A stretch of DNA of 64,000 bases from Thalassotalea atypica (GTDB lineage: Bacteria > Pseudomonadota > Gammaproteobacteria > Enterobacterales > Alteromonadaceae): NCBI RefSeq assembly GCF_030295975.1, contig NZ_AP027364.1, forward strand, positions 2,108,001 through 2,172,000, given 5' to 3'. Below the pieces are notes generated by a model. That model was not told the origin of the DNA. It saw only the letters and a program-made list of their open reading frames with translations, and did not search any database. The translations under genes and the position numbers were made by a program. This document shows positions 46,397 to 56,639 of the stretch, piece by piece (the first letter of the stretch is position 1; the number at the start of each line of letters is the position of its first letter).

Positions 46397-47368
46397 TTAG
46401 TTATCTTCTATTCTTAACACCAACTTACCAATATTCTTATTGTCCATCATCTTTTGATGCGCAATTTCAGCTTCTTGCCAAGGCATTACGCTGTCAATTA
46501 CTGGGCTAATATGGCCTTGGTTTAATGCAGTTGAAAATCTACGACTAAATTGGCTAACCAAGTTACTTTTATATTCGATAGGCTGATTACGTAATGTTGA
46601 GGCAATGAGTTGTACACGTTTAAGTAGCATTTTAGCAACATCCAGTTGTTCTGCGTATCGTCCGCCTAACATGGAAAGCACAATGATTTTTCCATCCAAA
46701 GCACAAACAGACACATTCTTGTTAATATAGTTAGCAGCAACAACATCGATTATGACATCAAATTCTAATTTAAATTGTTTAAACGTTTCTTCAAAATCAT
46801 TTTCTTTGTATAAAATTACTTCGTCTGCACCAATTTTTTGACACGCTTCCGCTTTAGTGATTGAGCTTACGGTTGTCGCAACAAAACAATGAGCTTGCTT
46901 GGCGAGTTGGATTGCGGCTGTCCCTACGCCACTTGCCCCTGCGTGAATTAATACTTTTTGGCATGCCTGAATATTGCCTAAAAGAAATAAACATTGATAT
47001 GCAGTTAAATAAGTTTCTGCAATTGCGGCGCCTTGCTCAAAACATAAATTTTCCGGTAATAACATCATATGCGCAGCTTTAATGACAACGTATTGTGCAT
47101 AGGCACCACCTGTAACAAGACCAAATATTCGTTGCCCTATTTGCCAGTTAGTAACCTGTGCCCCTAGTTGTACAACTTCGCCAGAAACCTCTAATCCAAG
47201 TACCTCTGATTCGCCCGCTGGAGCGGGATATTTCCCTTGTCGCTGTAAAATATCTGCACGGTTAACGCCAATTGCTTTGATTTTTATTAAACACTCGTCA
47301 ACAGCAGGTGTTGGTTTTTCCATTTCAGCAAAGCCTAAAAGACCTTGCTTTACTTGAATATACTGCAC
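46397..47368 (-). CDS. NAD(P)H quinone oxidoreductase, PIG3/QOR-type zinc-free MDR
   Basis: About 323 residues of the medium-chain reductase superfamily without zinc ligands. Motifs: IKAIGVNRADILQRQGKYPAPAG, VLGLEVSGEVVQLG, nucleotide-binding VLIHAGASGVGTAAIQLAKQ. This is the PIG3-like quinone reductase pattern. I choose GTG 47368 (reading MQYIQVKQGLLGF after AAGAG) because family members start there; the frame is open to another GTG at 47410 giving 337 aa. Cytoplasmic; reduces quinones with NADPH by analogy. Confidence 0.88.
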   Translation of the reverse strand: MQYIQVKQGLLGFAEMEKPTPAVDECLIKIKAIGVNRADILQRQGKYPAPAGESEVLGLEVSGEVVQLGAQVTNWQIGQRIFGLVTGGAYAQYVVIKAAHMMLLPENLCFEQGAAIAETYLTAYQCLFLLGNIQACQKVLIHAGASGVGTAAIQLAKQAHCFVATTVSSITKAEACQKIGADEVILYKENDFEETFKQFKLEFDVIIDVVAANYINKNVSVCALDGKIIVLSMLGGRYAEQLDVAKMLLKRVQLIASTLRNQPIEYKSNLVSQFSRRFSTALNQGHISPVIDSVMPWQEAEIAHQKMMDNKNIGKLVLRIEDN

Positions 47369-47440
47369 AGCATTACTCTTACAAGTTATCGGGTAAAATA
47401 GCCTTGTCACTTTAACGAAGCAAAGCGTAAAATAATAGCA

Positions 47441-47710
47441 CTAGCCTATCGAAAAATGATTGTGATCTTGCCAGGGTACATTTTTATGTTGCACAGAACT
47501 AACTGCAGCCTGCTCAGGCCCCTCTTCTAACCAAGCTAACATTTTATTGATATTTTCTTCTTCGCCGCACATCAATACTTGCACATCCCCGTCAGACAGG
47601 TTCTTTGCATAACCACTTAATTGAAAGTCGATAGCGACTTGTTGGCAGGATGCCCTAAAAAACACCCCTTGTACTTTTCCTGATACATTAGCTAAACAGC
47701 ACATCATCAT
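47441..47710 (-). CDS. yccX: Acylphosphatase
   Basis: 89 residues, hydrolyses acyl phosphates. Catalytic Arg in [16 protein letters not shown] and Asn in [13 protein letters not shown] are present. The start is ATG 47710 preceded by AGGAG, which removes a 12-residue extension that the open frame would allow. In E. coli yccX is next to rlmI (yccW), and here rlmI is divergent 78 bases away, so the neighbourhood is kept. Confidence 0.92.
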   Translation of the reverse strand: MMMCCLANVSGKVQGVFFRASCQQVAIDFQLSGYAKNLSDGDVQVLMCGEEENINKMLAWLEEGPEQAAVSSVQHKNVPWQDHNHFSIG

Positions 47711-47788
47711 TTTGCTCTCCTGTGTTGCACCTGTGCAAAGCAACAACTACAATCTGCGACAATTATTATTACTGATAAGTATAGGCAT

Positions 47789-48979
47789 ATGTCAGCAAGA
47801 ATTTACTTAAATATTGGCAGAGAAAAGTCATTATTGCGAAATCATCCTTGGATTTTTTCAAAAGCTATTAACAAAGTTAAAGGAAATCCCATGCAGGGAG
47901 AGACCGTTGACGTGTTTGATAATAAAGGAAATTGGCTCGCTAAAGGTGCATATTCTCCTGAGTCCCAAATGCGTATTCGTGTTTGGAGTTTTGATGAACA
48001 CGAAGAAATTGATCGTACCTTTTTCTTAAATAAACTGATTAGTGCACAATCTCGCCGAGACTGGTTTATCGAGCAGGGACAATTGACGGGGTATCGGCTT
48101 ATTGCTGGTGAGTCAGATGGGCTACCGGGCATTACTATCGACATATATGACGACTTAATTGTCTGTCAGTTACTCAGCGCTGGTGCTGAGTTTCATCGTC
48201 ACACCTTAGTTGATTGCTTAAACGAGCTATACCCTCAACATGCTATTTACGAACGTTCCGATGTTGATGTCCGCAAGAAAGAAGGGCTACCAAAACAAAC
48301 AGGTTGGCTATCAAAAGAGACTGACTCGACTGAGCGTGTGATCAGCGAACACGGCATTAAGATTTACGTTGATGTGGAAAAAGGTCATAAAACGGGCTTT
48401 TACCTTGACCAACGCGACTCCAGGCTTGCTGCTGGTAAATACGCGAAGGGTAAATCCGTATTAAACTGTTTCTCATACACTGGTACTTTTTCACTGCACT
48501 GTGCTGCTAACGGCGCAAAGTCGGTAACTAACGTTGATGTTTCACAAACAGCACTCGATTTAGCTGCCAGAAATTTAGAACTGAACGGCCTTTCAGATAA
48601 GCCTGTTGATTTTATTAAAGAAGACGTGTTTAAACTGTTAAGACGTTATCGTGATGAAGGCAAGAAGTTTGATATGATTATACTGGACCCTCCAAAATTT
48701 GTTGATTCAAAATCACAACTGACTAATGCTTGTCGCGGTTACAAAGACATCAATATGTTAGCTATGCAGCTACTAAACCCTAACGGACTACTGCTGACGT
48801 TTTCATGTTCAGGTCTACTCGATGTTGGTTTATTTCAAAAAGTCGTTGCTGATGCAGCGTTAGATGCGAATAAGTCATGTCATTTTGTCGAGCGATTACA
48901 ACAAGCTGCGGATCATCCAATTTCATCGAATTACCCTGAAGGTTATTATTTGAAAGGGCTAGTTTGCCAAGTGAGTTAA
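47789..48979 (+). CDS. rlmI: 23S rRNA (cytosine-1962-C5)-methyltransferase
   Basis: 396 residues, same as E. coli RlmI. N-terminal PUA domain ([20 protein letters not shown]), SAM motif [19 protein letters not shown], motif [16 protein letters not shown], and the catalytic cysteine region [10 protein letters not shown]. Modifies a cytosine of 23S rRNA. Divergent from the acylphosphatase gene and closed by a terminator. Confidence 0.95.
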   Translation: MSARIYLNIGREKSLLRNHPWIFSKAINKVKGNPMQGETVDVFDNKGNWLAKGAYSPESQMRIRVWSFDEHEEIDRTFFLNKLISAQSRRDWFIEQGQLTGYRLIAGESDGLPGITIDIYDDLIVCQLLSAGAEFHRHTLVDCLNELYPQHAIYERSDVDVRKKEGLPKQTGWLSKETDSTERVISEHGIKIYVDVEKGHKTGFYLDQRDSRLAAGKYAKGKSVLNCFSYTGTFSLHCAANGAKSVTNVDVSQTALDLAARNLELNGLSDKPVDFIKEDVFKLLRRYRDEGKKFDMIILDPPKFVDSKSQLTNACRGYKDINMLAMQLLNPNGLLLTFSCSGLLDVGLFQKVVADAALDANKSCHFVERLQQAADHPISSNYPEGYYLKGLVCQVS

Positions 48980-49014
48980 TCGATACGATCAGGCGTTTAA
49001 TTGACGTATCAAAC

Positions 49015-49052
49015 TAAAAAAGCTTGCGGTTTTTACCGACAAGCTTTTTTTA
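49015..49052. terminator. Bidirectional terminator between rlmI and PilZ gene
   Basis: AAAAAGCTTG and CAAGCTTTTTT flank a loop of about 13 nt; A-rich on the left and T-rich on the right, between convergent genes. Confidence 0.8.
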
Positions 49053-49075
49053 ATCATAAAGTTATTTATATTTTT

Positions 49076-49375
49076 CTAATCAATATCGTCAATTGATAAA
49101 CCAACAAGATAGCAATCAGGAGAGTCTTCGACAACGCGTATGACGCGCCCCCTTACATCCAATGCTTGAATACTACTGTTCGACGATTCGACCTTAGCAC
49201 GAATATTAGTCCCTTCCTCGATAGGATGACTCATTTCAATCGCCATGCCTGTGGCACTTAAATCCCTGCACGTCGCAACGAAATTACTATTAACTTCATC
49301 GTCAATTACCGTGATGCTGACTTCGCTATTTAACAGCATTCGATAAAAACCGCGCTTATCATCGTAATTTACCAT
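49076..49375 (-). CDS. PilZ domain protein (c-di-GMP-binding type)
   Basis: 99 residues with ATG 49375 after TTGGAG; a longer frame exists but lacks support. The PilZ signature is partly present: the DKRGFYRM region replaces the usual RxxxR start, followed by CRDLSATGMAIEM (D/NxSxxG variant) and YLVGLSIDDID. It probably binds cyclic-di-GMP, although the first arginine motif is only K-R-x3-R. Single gene. Confidence 0.83.
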   Translation of the reverse strand: MVNYDDKRGFYRMLLNSEVSITVIDDEVNSNFVATCRDLSATGMAIEMSHPIEEGTNIRAKVESSNSSIQALDVRGRVIRVVEDSPDCYLVGLSIDDID

Positions 49376-49454
49376 GACTACTCCAAGTGATTTATTTTTA
49401 GCTCCTAACCCATTTATACTTGAGCCCAGCATTTAATGTCAAATTACTGCTCAT

Positions 49455-52400
49455 TTATTCTTGATGCTCTTTAATGAAGTTCTCTATACGTTTAACTGAT
49501 ATCGGTTGAGCCGTACCTAAATTTTGTGCAAATAAACTGACTCGCAGTTCTTCAATCATCCAGCGACAATCGGTTAAATATTGTGGTATTGGCTGATCTT
49601 TACGTTGTTTCGAGATTTCGCTATCTAGCAATTTCGTCACTTTTTCAACTTCGATCATTTTTAACCGATCTTGATTCGGGTCGATGGGTAGCTTTTCTAA
49701 TCGCTTCAATACACCATTTAGATAGCGCACGATATGATCTAATTTATCAACCCCGGATGCAGTAACAAAGCCCTTAAAGACTAGCTGCTCTATTTGTGCT
49801 TTTATATCTCCTTGGCCTTGAATCATGGTTAACGAAACGGCACCTTTAAGCTTTTTACGGATTTCATGACTTAATGACAAAACCCTTTCCACTTTCACTG
49901 CTGCATCAAGCACACAGTCGGCCAACTCCGCTCGTACTCTATCTTTGCAGGCAATAAACTCTTGCTCTGAACTTGGTAACGCGGCACCGTTTTTTATTAA
50001 GTATTGGCTAGCTGCTACGATACAATCTTCTAGTAAATCAGCAATGGAGCCAAAAGGATTAAAGTACAAACCGAGTTTTGCTTTGTTTGGCAATTTTTCC
50101 TGCAAATATTTAACCGGAGATGGAATATTCAATAAAACTAAACGGCTGATCCCTTTTAAATTAGCCAGTTCTGCCTGGGCTTGATGTTCAAATAGTTCAA
50201 TTGCGACATCTTTTTGATGATCAACTATCGCTGGAAAAGCTTTAATGGTGATATTCGCCATTTTCTTTTCATAGCTTTTAGGTAACTGACCAAAACTCCA
50301 TGTTGTTAATTGTTTTTGCTCGATGCCTTTTTCAGCGACTTTTTGAATCGTCGCTTTTACCTTCCCTTGTAAGTTCTCTTGCAGACTACTCAAGTCACGA
50401 CTTTGTCCGATAACATTGCCTTTGTTATCAAGAGCTTTAAAATTCATCACTAAATGAGCCGGCAATGATAGATCTTTCCAAACATCTTCATGTAGACGAA
50501 CGCCAGTCATTCTAAGCAACTGTTTAGCTAAGGAATCTGAAAGCCGGCCATCGAATGGCTGCATGTTAGCTAAGCTCGCTTGTGCATAATTAGGTGCTGG
50601 TACAAAATTTCGCCTAGAGGCCTTTGGCAGCCCCTTAATATAAGAAATTATCAATTCTTCGCGTAAAGCAGGGATTAACCAGTCAAAGCCAATATCTTGT
50701 ACTTGGTTTAAAATACCGATAGGAATATGGACACTGATCCCGTCGTCTTCGTCGCCAGGTGAAAAATGATAGCTTAGTGGCAACGTGATATTGTCTTGTT
50801 GCCAAGTTTCTGGATACAGCTGCTTAGTAACCTTATTCGTATTATCTTGCAATAAAAATGCCTTGGTAAAATTAAGCAGTTTTGGTTGTTTCTGCTTTTC
50901 TTTTTTCCACCAAGATAAAAAGCTGCGTAAGCAAATAACCTGCTCAGGTAAGCGCTCTTTATAAAATTCAAACAGTATTTCTTCGTCAGCTAAGATGCCT
51001 TTACGACGGGCTTTCTTTTCAAGTAATTCAACTTCATCAATCAATTTTAGATTATATGTATAAAATGCTTCATTAAGGTTTACATCACCGTTAACAAGTG
51101 CTTCTCTGATGAATAGTTCCTGACAGGTTTTGGGTTCAATTTTGTTAAAATTAATTTTACGCTTTGGCACAATGACCATGCCGTATAGCGATATTTGTTC
51201 ATATGCCATTACCGCACCTTGTTTTTTCTCCCAGTGCGGTTCGCTATAGCTTTTCTTCATTAAATGACCAGCTAACGGTTCAATCCATAACGGATCAATT
51301 TTGGCAACCATACGAGCAAACAGTCGACTCGTTTCCACTAGCTCTGCGGCCATGATCCATTTAGGTGGCTTCTTAGCGACGCCTGAGCCAGGAAAGATAA
51401 AGAATTTGCTGCCTCGCGCGCCTTTGAATTCTCTATTTTCATCAAGTTGCCCTAAGTGACTTAATAAACCTGACAACAATGCTTGGTGAATAATATTAAG
51501 GCTATTTTCTCGCTTAGCTTTTTCTTGTTTAGAGTCGTTGTCAGTATATTGCGGAGTAAACTCAACGTCCAAGGTAGACATGCTAATGTCCATTTCACGG
51601 AGTGTTTGCTTTAATTGACTGTAAATGTCTTGCCACTCTCGAATTCTGATATAGGACAAATATTCCTTTTGACAAAGCTTTCTAAACTGGTTTTGTGATA
51701 GCGTTTTTTGCTGCTGAGTGACGTAGTGCCATAGATTAAGTAAAGAGACAAAATCTGACTGTTTGTCTTTAAAACGATTGTGCTTTTCGTCTGCTGCCTG
51801 TTGTTTTTCGTGTGGGCGCTCACGCGGATCTTGAATACTTAACGCACTCACAATAGCGCAAACTTGCTGTAAACAACCTAAATCGCTTGCGGCCAAGACC
51901 ATTTTAGATAAACGTGGATCAATAGGAAATCGTGATAATTGACGACCTACAGGCGTAAGCTTTGATGATTGCCCTACTTTTTTTATTGCTGCTAGCTCTT
52001 CTAACAACCGCACGCCATCATTAATATTTCGGTTATCGGGCGCTTGTACAAATGGGAAGTCGGCAATGTCACCTAAGTCCAATGACAACATTTGTAATAT
52101 CACAGTAGCAAGATTAGTACGCAATATTTCCGGATCGGTAAATTCAGGTCTAGATAAAAAATCGTCTTCTGAATAAAGACGAATACAAACACCCGCAGAT
52201 ACTCGACCACAACGCCCTGCTCTTTGGTTTGCGCTGGCTTGGGATATCGGCTCAATCGGTAATCGTTGTACTTTAGTACGATAACTGTACCTTGATATAC
52301 GCGCCGTGCCGGGGTCAATAACGTATTTAATACCCGGTACTGTTAAACTGGTTTCCGCTACGTTTGTTGCTAATACAATATTACGGCCACTGTGGCTTTG

Positions 52401-53387
52401 GAATATTCTATTTTGTTCTTGAACTGTTAACCTTGCGTATAAAGGTAAAACATTGGTGTTGCGTAAGTTTTCTTTCTCTAATGCCGCCGCAGTATCACGA
52501 ATTTCACGCTCACCGTTCAGGAAAATTAAAATGTCGCCTTGACTGATAGTTGACAACTCTTCAACAGCACCAATAATGCCTGAGATTATATCTTGATTTT
52601 CATCTTCTTCATTTAACGCTCGGTAACGCATTTCTACTGGATAGGTACGGCCGGAAACCTCAATAATTGGTGCGTTATTAAAATGTTTTGAAAAACGTTC
52701 AGGGTCAATTGTCGCGGACGTAATAATTACTTTTAAGTCAGAGCGTTTTACTAAAACCTGTTTTAAATATCCAAGAATAAAATCAATATTTAAACTACGC
52801 TCGTGCGCCTCATCAATAATGATTGTGTCGTACTGACGCAGAAGCCTATCTTTTTGCATTTCTGCCAATAAAATACCGTCAGTCATTAATTTAATAAAAC
52901 TGACATCACTGACTTGATCGTTAAATCGCACTTTATAACCGACAGTTTCCCCAAGTGGAGAGTTAAGTTCGTCTGCAATACGATTAGCGACGGTACGGGC
53001 AGCAATTCTTCTTGGCTGTGTATGGCCAATCATGCCATCAATACCGCGACCCAACTCTAAACAAATCTTAGGAATTTGAGTGGTTTTACCTGAGCCAGTT
53101 TCACCCGCAATGATCACAACTTGGTTTTCAAGTATGGCTTGGCCAATTTGATCAACGTGTTCAGAAACAGGTAGCCCTTCGGCATATGTTACTTTAGGTA
53201 GCGACGCAATTTTTAATGCTTTATTTTCTATCGATTTATTAATAGCGTTTTCGATTGTCGCAAGGGCTTTTTGTTGTTTTTCTGGCGTTTGTATTTTCGA
53301 CACGCCTTGAATGCGCTTTTTCAACCGCGCTTTGTCGGCCAATTTAACGTTTGCAAGTAATGGATAAAGGCTTTGCGCTGAGATCAT
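49455..53387 (-). CDS. hrpA: ATP-dependent RNA helicase HrpA
   Basis: 1310 residues against 1300 in E. coli. DEAH-box helicase motifs: VIIAGETGSGKTTQIPKIC (Walker A), IIIDEAHERSLNID (DEAH), VIITSATID, ATNVAETSLTVPGI and QRAGRCGRVSAGVCIRLY. The long C-terminal region with the HrpA-type DUF3418 portion is present. Likely rescues stalled ribosomes and processes mRNA. I start at ATG 53387 (MISAQSLYP) after AAGAAAAG; the frame runs 11 codons further upstream. Confidence 0.95.
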   Translation of the reverse strand: MISAQSLYPLLANVKLADKARLKKRIQGVSKIQTPEKQQKALATIENAINKSIENKALKIASLPKVTYAEGLPVSEHVDQIGQAILENQVVIIAGETGSGKTTQIPKICLELGRGIDGMIGHTQPRRIAARTVANRIADELNSPLGETVGYKVRFNDQVSDVSFIKLMTDGILLAEMQKDRLLRQYDTIIIDEAHERSLNIDFILGYLKQVLVKRSDLKVIITSATIDPERFSKHFNNAPIIEVSGRTYPVEMRYRALNEEDENQDIISGIIGAVEELSTISQGDILIFLNGEREIRDTAAALEKENLRNTNVLPLYARLTVQEQNRIFQSHSGRNIVLATNVAETSLTVPGIKYVIDPGTARISRYSYRTKVQRLPIEPISQASANQRAGRCGRVSAGVCIRLYSEDDFLSRPEFTDPEILRTNLATVILQMLSLDLGDIADFPFVQAPDNRNINDGVRLLEELAAIKKVGQSSKLTPVGRQLSRFPIDPRLSKMVLAASDLGCLQQVCAIVSALSIQDPRERPHEKQQAADEKHNRFKDKQSDFVSLLNLWHYVTQQQKTLSQNQFRKLCQKEYLSYIRIREWQDIYSQLKQTLREMDISMSTLDVEFTPQYTDNDSKQEKAKRENSLNIIHQALLSGLLSHLGQLDENREFKGARGSKFFIFPGSGVAKKPPKWIMAAELVETSRLFARMVAKIDPLWIEPLAGHLMKKSYSEPHWEKKQGAVMAYEQISLYGMVIVPKRKINFNKIEPKTCQELFIREALVNGDVNLNEAFYTYNLKLIDEVELLEKKARRKGILADEEILFEFYKERLPEQVICLRSFLSWWKKEKQKQPKLLNFTKAFLLQDNTNKVTKQLYPETWQQDNITLPLSYHFSPGDEDDGISVHIPIGILNQVQDIGFDWLIPALREELIISYIKGLPKASRRNFVPAPNYAQASLANMQPFDGRLSDSLAKQLLRMTGVRLHEDVWKDLSLPAHLVMNFKALDNKGNVIGQSRDLSSLQENLQGKVKATIQKVAEKGIEQKQLTTWSFGQLPKSYEKKMANITIKAFPAIVDHQKDVAIELFEHQAQAELANLKGISRLVLLNIPSPVKYLQEKLPNKAKLGLYFNPFGSIADLLEDCIVAASQYLIKNGAALPSSEQEFIACKDRVRAELADCVLDAAVKVERVLSLSHEIRKKLKGAVSLTMIQGQGDIKAQIEQLVFKGFVTASGVDKLDHIVRYLNGVLKRLEKLPIDPNQDRLKMIEVEKVTKLLDSEISKQRKDQPIPQYLTDCRWMIEELRVSLFAQNLGTAQPISVKRIENFIKEHQE

Positions 53388-53492
53388 ATTTTCTTTTCTT
53401 GATTGGCCAGACCATAACAATTGATCAGCCTATTGGAATTATTTGGCGCGAATATTATCAAATTGAAGGGTAATAAGCAGTATTTGCTATAA

Positions 53493-53519
53493 ATAAAAAC
53501 GCCATGTTTGTACATGGCG
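53493..53519 (-). terminator. Terminator after the CBS gene
   Basis: On the minus strand CGCCATGT, loop, ACATGGCG, then TTTTTATTT. Forty bases after the CBS stop, before hrpA. Confidence 0.82.
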
Positions 53520-53560
53520 CTTAACAAACACATCTTATGATTCTACTATCTAGTGTTTTA

Positions 53561-53980
53561 TTATTTCCCTGCCTGAAAGCTAGAGCGCATATGCTTATCA
53601 AGCGCCATCAGCACATCATTTCGACAAATAGTGCCGACTAAGTTACCGTCATCGTCAACCACAGGATAAACTTTGGGTTTGTTTTTTAACATGTTTTGTG
53701 CCAGTTCTATGACGCTGTCGTAGGGTTTTACAGATAACACATCCTTGCGCATTAAATCTTCAACATTCGATTTGTGTTCATTGTGATAAATGGTTTCAAG
53801 CATCGTCGCTAACACATCACTTTCTGATAAAAAGCCCACTAAGCGCTTATTGCTATCAATTACAGGTCCGCCGATTTGTTTTGTTTTTAGAAACCTTAAC
53901 GAAGCCTCCTCTACCACCATTTCTGGTGTGAAAGTGACCGGATAATGGTTCATATATTCTCGTACTTGTACTGATTCCAT
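53561..53980 (-). CDS. Two-CBS-domain protein
   Basis: 139 residues made of two CBS motifs: MNHYPVTFTPEMVVEEASLRFL to GFLSESDVL, and LMRKDVLSVKPYDSVIELAQNML to GTICRNDVLMAL. Stand-alone CBS pairs sense adenosyl ligands (AMP, ATP, SAM) and regulate other proteins; the partner is unknown here. Single gene with its own terminator. Confidence 0.88.
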   Translation of the reverse strand: MESVQVREYMNHYPVTFTPEMVVEEASLRFLKTKQIGGPVIDSNKRLVGFLSESDVLATMLETIYHNEHKSNVEDLMRKDVLSVKPYDSVIELAQNMLKNKPKVYPVVDDDGNLVGTICRNDVLMALDKHMRSSFQAGK

Positions 53981-54060
53981 ATTTTATACCTTGAATTACC
54001 GATAATTTAACAAGTCTTTACCTTAACTTTAGCTGCAAATCACTCATATTCCACTATTTT

Positions 54061-55098
54061 TTATTCATTTCTAAATATTGCGGCATGAGCTTGTTGGCCG
54101 GCTTTTCGATACGCGCGATACATACCTGTACTGTTAAACGGCATACTGATATTACCCTTAGCGTCAATTGCGATAATGCCACCTGAGCCCCCCGCTTTAA
54201 CTAGCACCTCATTAACCACCTTGCTTGATGCTTCTTCTAATGAAATACCTTGATATTCCATACGAGCACAAATGTCAGCCGCTACATGGTAACGAATGAA
54301 ATATTCTCCGTGTCCAGTTGCCGATACAGCACAGCTGTTGTTATTGGCATATGTACCAGCGCCAATGATGGGCGCATCACCAATACGTCCGTAACGTTTA
54401 GCTGTCATGCCTCCTGTTGACGTACCAGCAGAAATATTGCCATTTTTATCTAAGGCAACTGCGCCAACCGTACCATATTTATATTCATTCTCTAATGTTT
54501 CATGAGCTGCTTGAAAGTCTTTTAACTCTTTCTCTTTTACGGCAAGTTTCTTTTTAGCTCGTAACAATGATTTATAACGCGCTTCGGTGTTGAAATAGCT
54601 ATTTTCAACAAGCTCAAGCCCTTGTTTTTCAGCAAAGGTCTCCGCCCCGTCGCCACTTAACATGACATGAACTGAGTTTTCCATGACTTGTTCAGCCAAT
54701 GCGATTGGGCTTTTTACATTTTTAACCCCTGAAACAGCGCCTGCGTTTAACGTTCTTCCGTCCATGATAGATGCATCTAGTTCGTGAGTACCTTCAAAGG
54801 TATACACAGCACCACGGCCTGCGTTAAACAATGGTGAGTCCTCGAGTACTTGTATTGCTGCAATAATAGCGGCTTGACTTGATTTACCTTGCTCAAGTAA
54901 GCGGTAACCTGCGTTCACTGCTTCGGTTAATTTTTTCTCATAACCGGCACGTTTTTCTGGCGTCATTTTCGCTTTATTTATGGTGCCAGCGCCACCATGG
55001 ATCGCGATGGCAAAATCCGCTTCAAATGCTGAGACAGTAGAAATGGGTAAGGTCAACAATGTGGCAACAAAGAGCTTTTTAAATGAATTTAATTTCAT
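54061..55098 (-). CDS. iaaA: Exported isoaspartyl peptidase/L-asparaginase (Ntn hydrolase)
   Basis: 345 residues with a signal peptide (MKLNSFKKLFVATLLTLPISTVSA). Plant-type asparaginase: precursor is self-cleaved before the nucleophile Thr210 in YKYGTVGAVALDKNGNISAGTSTGG. IAIHGGAGTI and NAGRGAVYT are family motifs, as is GDAPIIGAGTYANN. It removes iso-Asp from peptides and may hydrolyse asparagine in the periplasm. It is unrelated in fold to AnsA at 3.9 kb. Confidence 0.93.
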   Translation of the reverse strand: MKLNSFKKLFVATLLTLPISTVSAFEADFAIAIHGGAGTINKAKMTPEKRAGYEKKLTEAVNAGYRLLEQGKSSQAAIIAAIQVLEDSPLFNAGRGAVYTFEGTHELDASIMDGRTLNAGAVSGVKNVKSPIALAEQVMENSVHVMLSGDGAETFAEKQGLELVENSYFNTEARYKSLLRAKKKLAVKEKELKDFQAAHETLENEYKYGTVGAVALDKNGNISAGTSTGGMTAKRYGRIGDAPIIGAGTYANNNSCAVSATGHGEYFIRYHVAADICARMEYQGISLEEASSKVVNEVLVKAGGSGGIIAIDAKGNISMPFNSTGMYRAYRKAGQQAHAAIFRNE

Positions 55099-55250
55099 GA
55101 TACTTCTTATATTTAATTAACTTAGCTTGTGCCTTCACATTAGCAAATATTCTCTATCAGTAAAGTAAGTTACCTCAAAGAAACGATGAATTGCATTTAC
55201 ATTGAGATGAGATTGTTTTACTTTTGTCTGGTCTAACCAGAGGTGACGCC

Positions 55251-56060
55251 ATGACTACAAAAAGAATAACATTGTCGGTTGAAGATAATGTGGCAAGAGT
55301 GTTAATCAATCGCCCAGATAAACATAATGCAATTGATATGCAAATGTTTGAAGAAATAAAGCAGTTGATTAAAAAGCTCAAACGAGACAAATCGTTGCGG
55401 GCAGTTGTCGTAGCAGGTGAAGGCGAAAGTTTTTGCTCTGGTATAGATGTTAAATCAGCATTGGGTTCAAAGAAAAATGCCGCAAAATTATTGTTTAAAT
55501 GGCTACCCGGCCAAGCCAATTTGGCGCAGTTTGTTTCCACAGGATGGCGAGAGATTCCTTGTCCGGTGATCATGGTTATTCATGGAAAATGCTGGGGCGG
55601 TGGTTTACAAATTGCTTTAGGTGGTGACTTTAGAATTGCTGATGCTGACGCAAAGTTATCTATTTTAGAAGCGCGATGGGGCTTAATTCCTGATATGGGA
55701 GGATCGCTAGCATTGCGTGAGCAAATGGTGACCGATAAGGCAAAGTATCTTGCAATGACTGGTAAAGAGCTCAGCGCAGAACAAGCGTTATCATACAATT
55801 TAGTGACGGAAGTATCTGATAAGCCTTTGTCACGTGCATTGTCAATTGTAAATGATATTAAAATGCAATCGCCAGACTCAGTTGCAGGAGTAAAAAAATT
55901 ATACAATCAAAGTACTTGGCGCTCGCAAGCCTATGCGTTGGCCAAGGAGTCGTGGTATCAAATTAAAATTATTATGGGTAAAAATCAGCGGATCAAAACC
56001 TATAATCAAATTCACGACGCTGACAGGGCTAAACCCTTTAAAAATAGAAAAACTTGGTAG
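55251..56060 (+). CDS. Crotonase (enoyl-CoA hydratase/isomerase) family protein
   Basis: 269 residues. Crotonase motifs VLINRPDKHNAIDMQMFEEI, ESFCSGIDVKSAL (oxyanion loop) and WGGGLQIALGGDFRIADADAKLSILEARWGLIP (in two parts). At the first catalytic glutamate position of enoyl-CoA hydratase (GGGCE) this protein has Gln (GGGLQ), while the second glutamate (SILEARWG) is kept. A one-glutamate site fits isomerases or other crotonase reactions better than classical hydration. ATG 55251 follows AGAGGTGA. Single gene. Confidence 0.88.
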   Translation: MTTKRITLSVEDNVARVLINRPDKHNAIDMQMFEEIKQLIKKLKRDKSLRAVVVAGEGESFCSGIDVKSALGSKKNAAKLLFKWLPGQANLAQFVSTGWREIPCPVIMVIHGKCWGGGLQIALGGDFRIADADAKLSILEARWGLIPDMGGSLALREQMVTDKAKYLAMTGKELSAEQALSYNLVTEVSDKPLSRALSIVNDIKMQSPDSVAGVKKLYNQSTWRSQAYALAKESWYQIKIIMGKNQRIKTYNQIHDADRAKPFKNRKTW

Positions 56061-56160
56061 TTCGCCTAGTTAAATTTTTAGATAGCGTTATGATTAAACT
56101 CAAACTAGGTTTGTAAATAACAAACTAAACGTTCAGCACAAATTATAATAAGGAAATTTC

Positions 56161-56538
56161 ATGATTGATTTTGATGACTCGTCGGTATTTAAACTTAAGC
56201 CTATATCTAACGATAAAGCGCGTGACGACATTTCGGCCTTTTTAATTGACGATGAAGAAATTTTTGCCTCGTTTAAAACCATTCGCGATCAGGTCGTATT
56301 TACGAATAAGCGCGTAATCGCGGCAAATGTACAAGGGATCACTGGTTCCAAAGTGGATTACACGTCTATCCCATTCAGTAAAATTCAGACATTTTCTATT
56401 GAAACTTCTGGCAGTTTGGATCTCGACTGTGAAATTCAGCTGTATATCAGTGCGGTTGGCAAGGTTACCTTTGAAATTAACGGGAGCTTCGATATCGTCT
56501 CGTTTAACCGTTTAATCAGTCAATACGTATTGAGCTAA
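56161..56538 (+). CDS. Bacterial PH-domain protein (YvbH-like)
   Basis: 125 residues, one bacterial pleckstrin-homology-like domain: EEIFASFKTIRDQVVFTNKRV and TSIPFSKIQTFSIETSGSLDLDCEI (strand pattern of bPH). Cytoplasmic, function unknown. ATAAGGAAATTTC before ATG 56161 is a clear ribosome site. Confidence 0.86.
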   Translation: MIDFDDSSVFKLKPISNDKARDDISAFLIDDEEIFASFKTIRDQVVFTNKRVIAANVQGITGSKVDYTSIPFSKIQTFSIETSGSLDLDCEIQLYISAVGKVTFEINGSFDIVSFNRLISQYVLS

Positions 56539-56562
56539 AAAAGTTCATATTAGTGATTGAAA

Positions 56563-56597
56563 AGAAGGTTAACACTAAAAATTACTGTCAACCTTCT
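56563..56597. terminator. Hairpin between PH-domain gene and roxA
   Basis: AGAAGGTTAAC and GTCAACCTTCT pair with one mismatch around a 13-nt loop, placed between two convergent stops. No strong T tract. Confidence 0.4.
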
Positions 56598-56639
56598 TCT
56601 ATCAACATTTCTAAATATAAGCTTATACTGTTTTATCGT

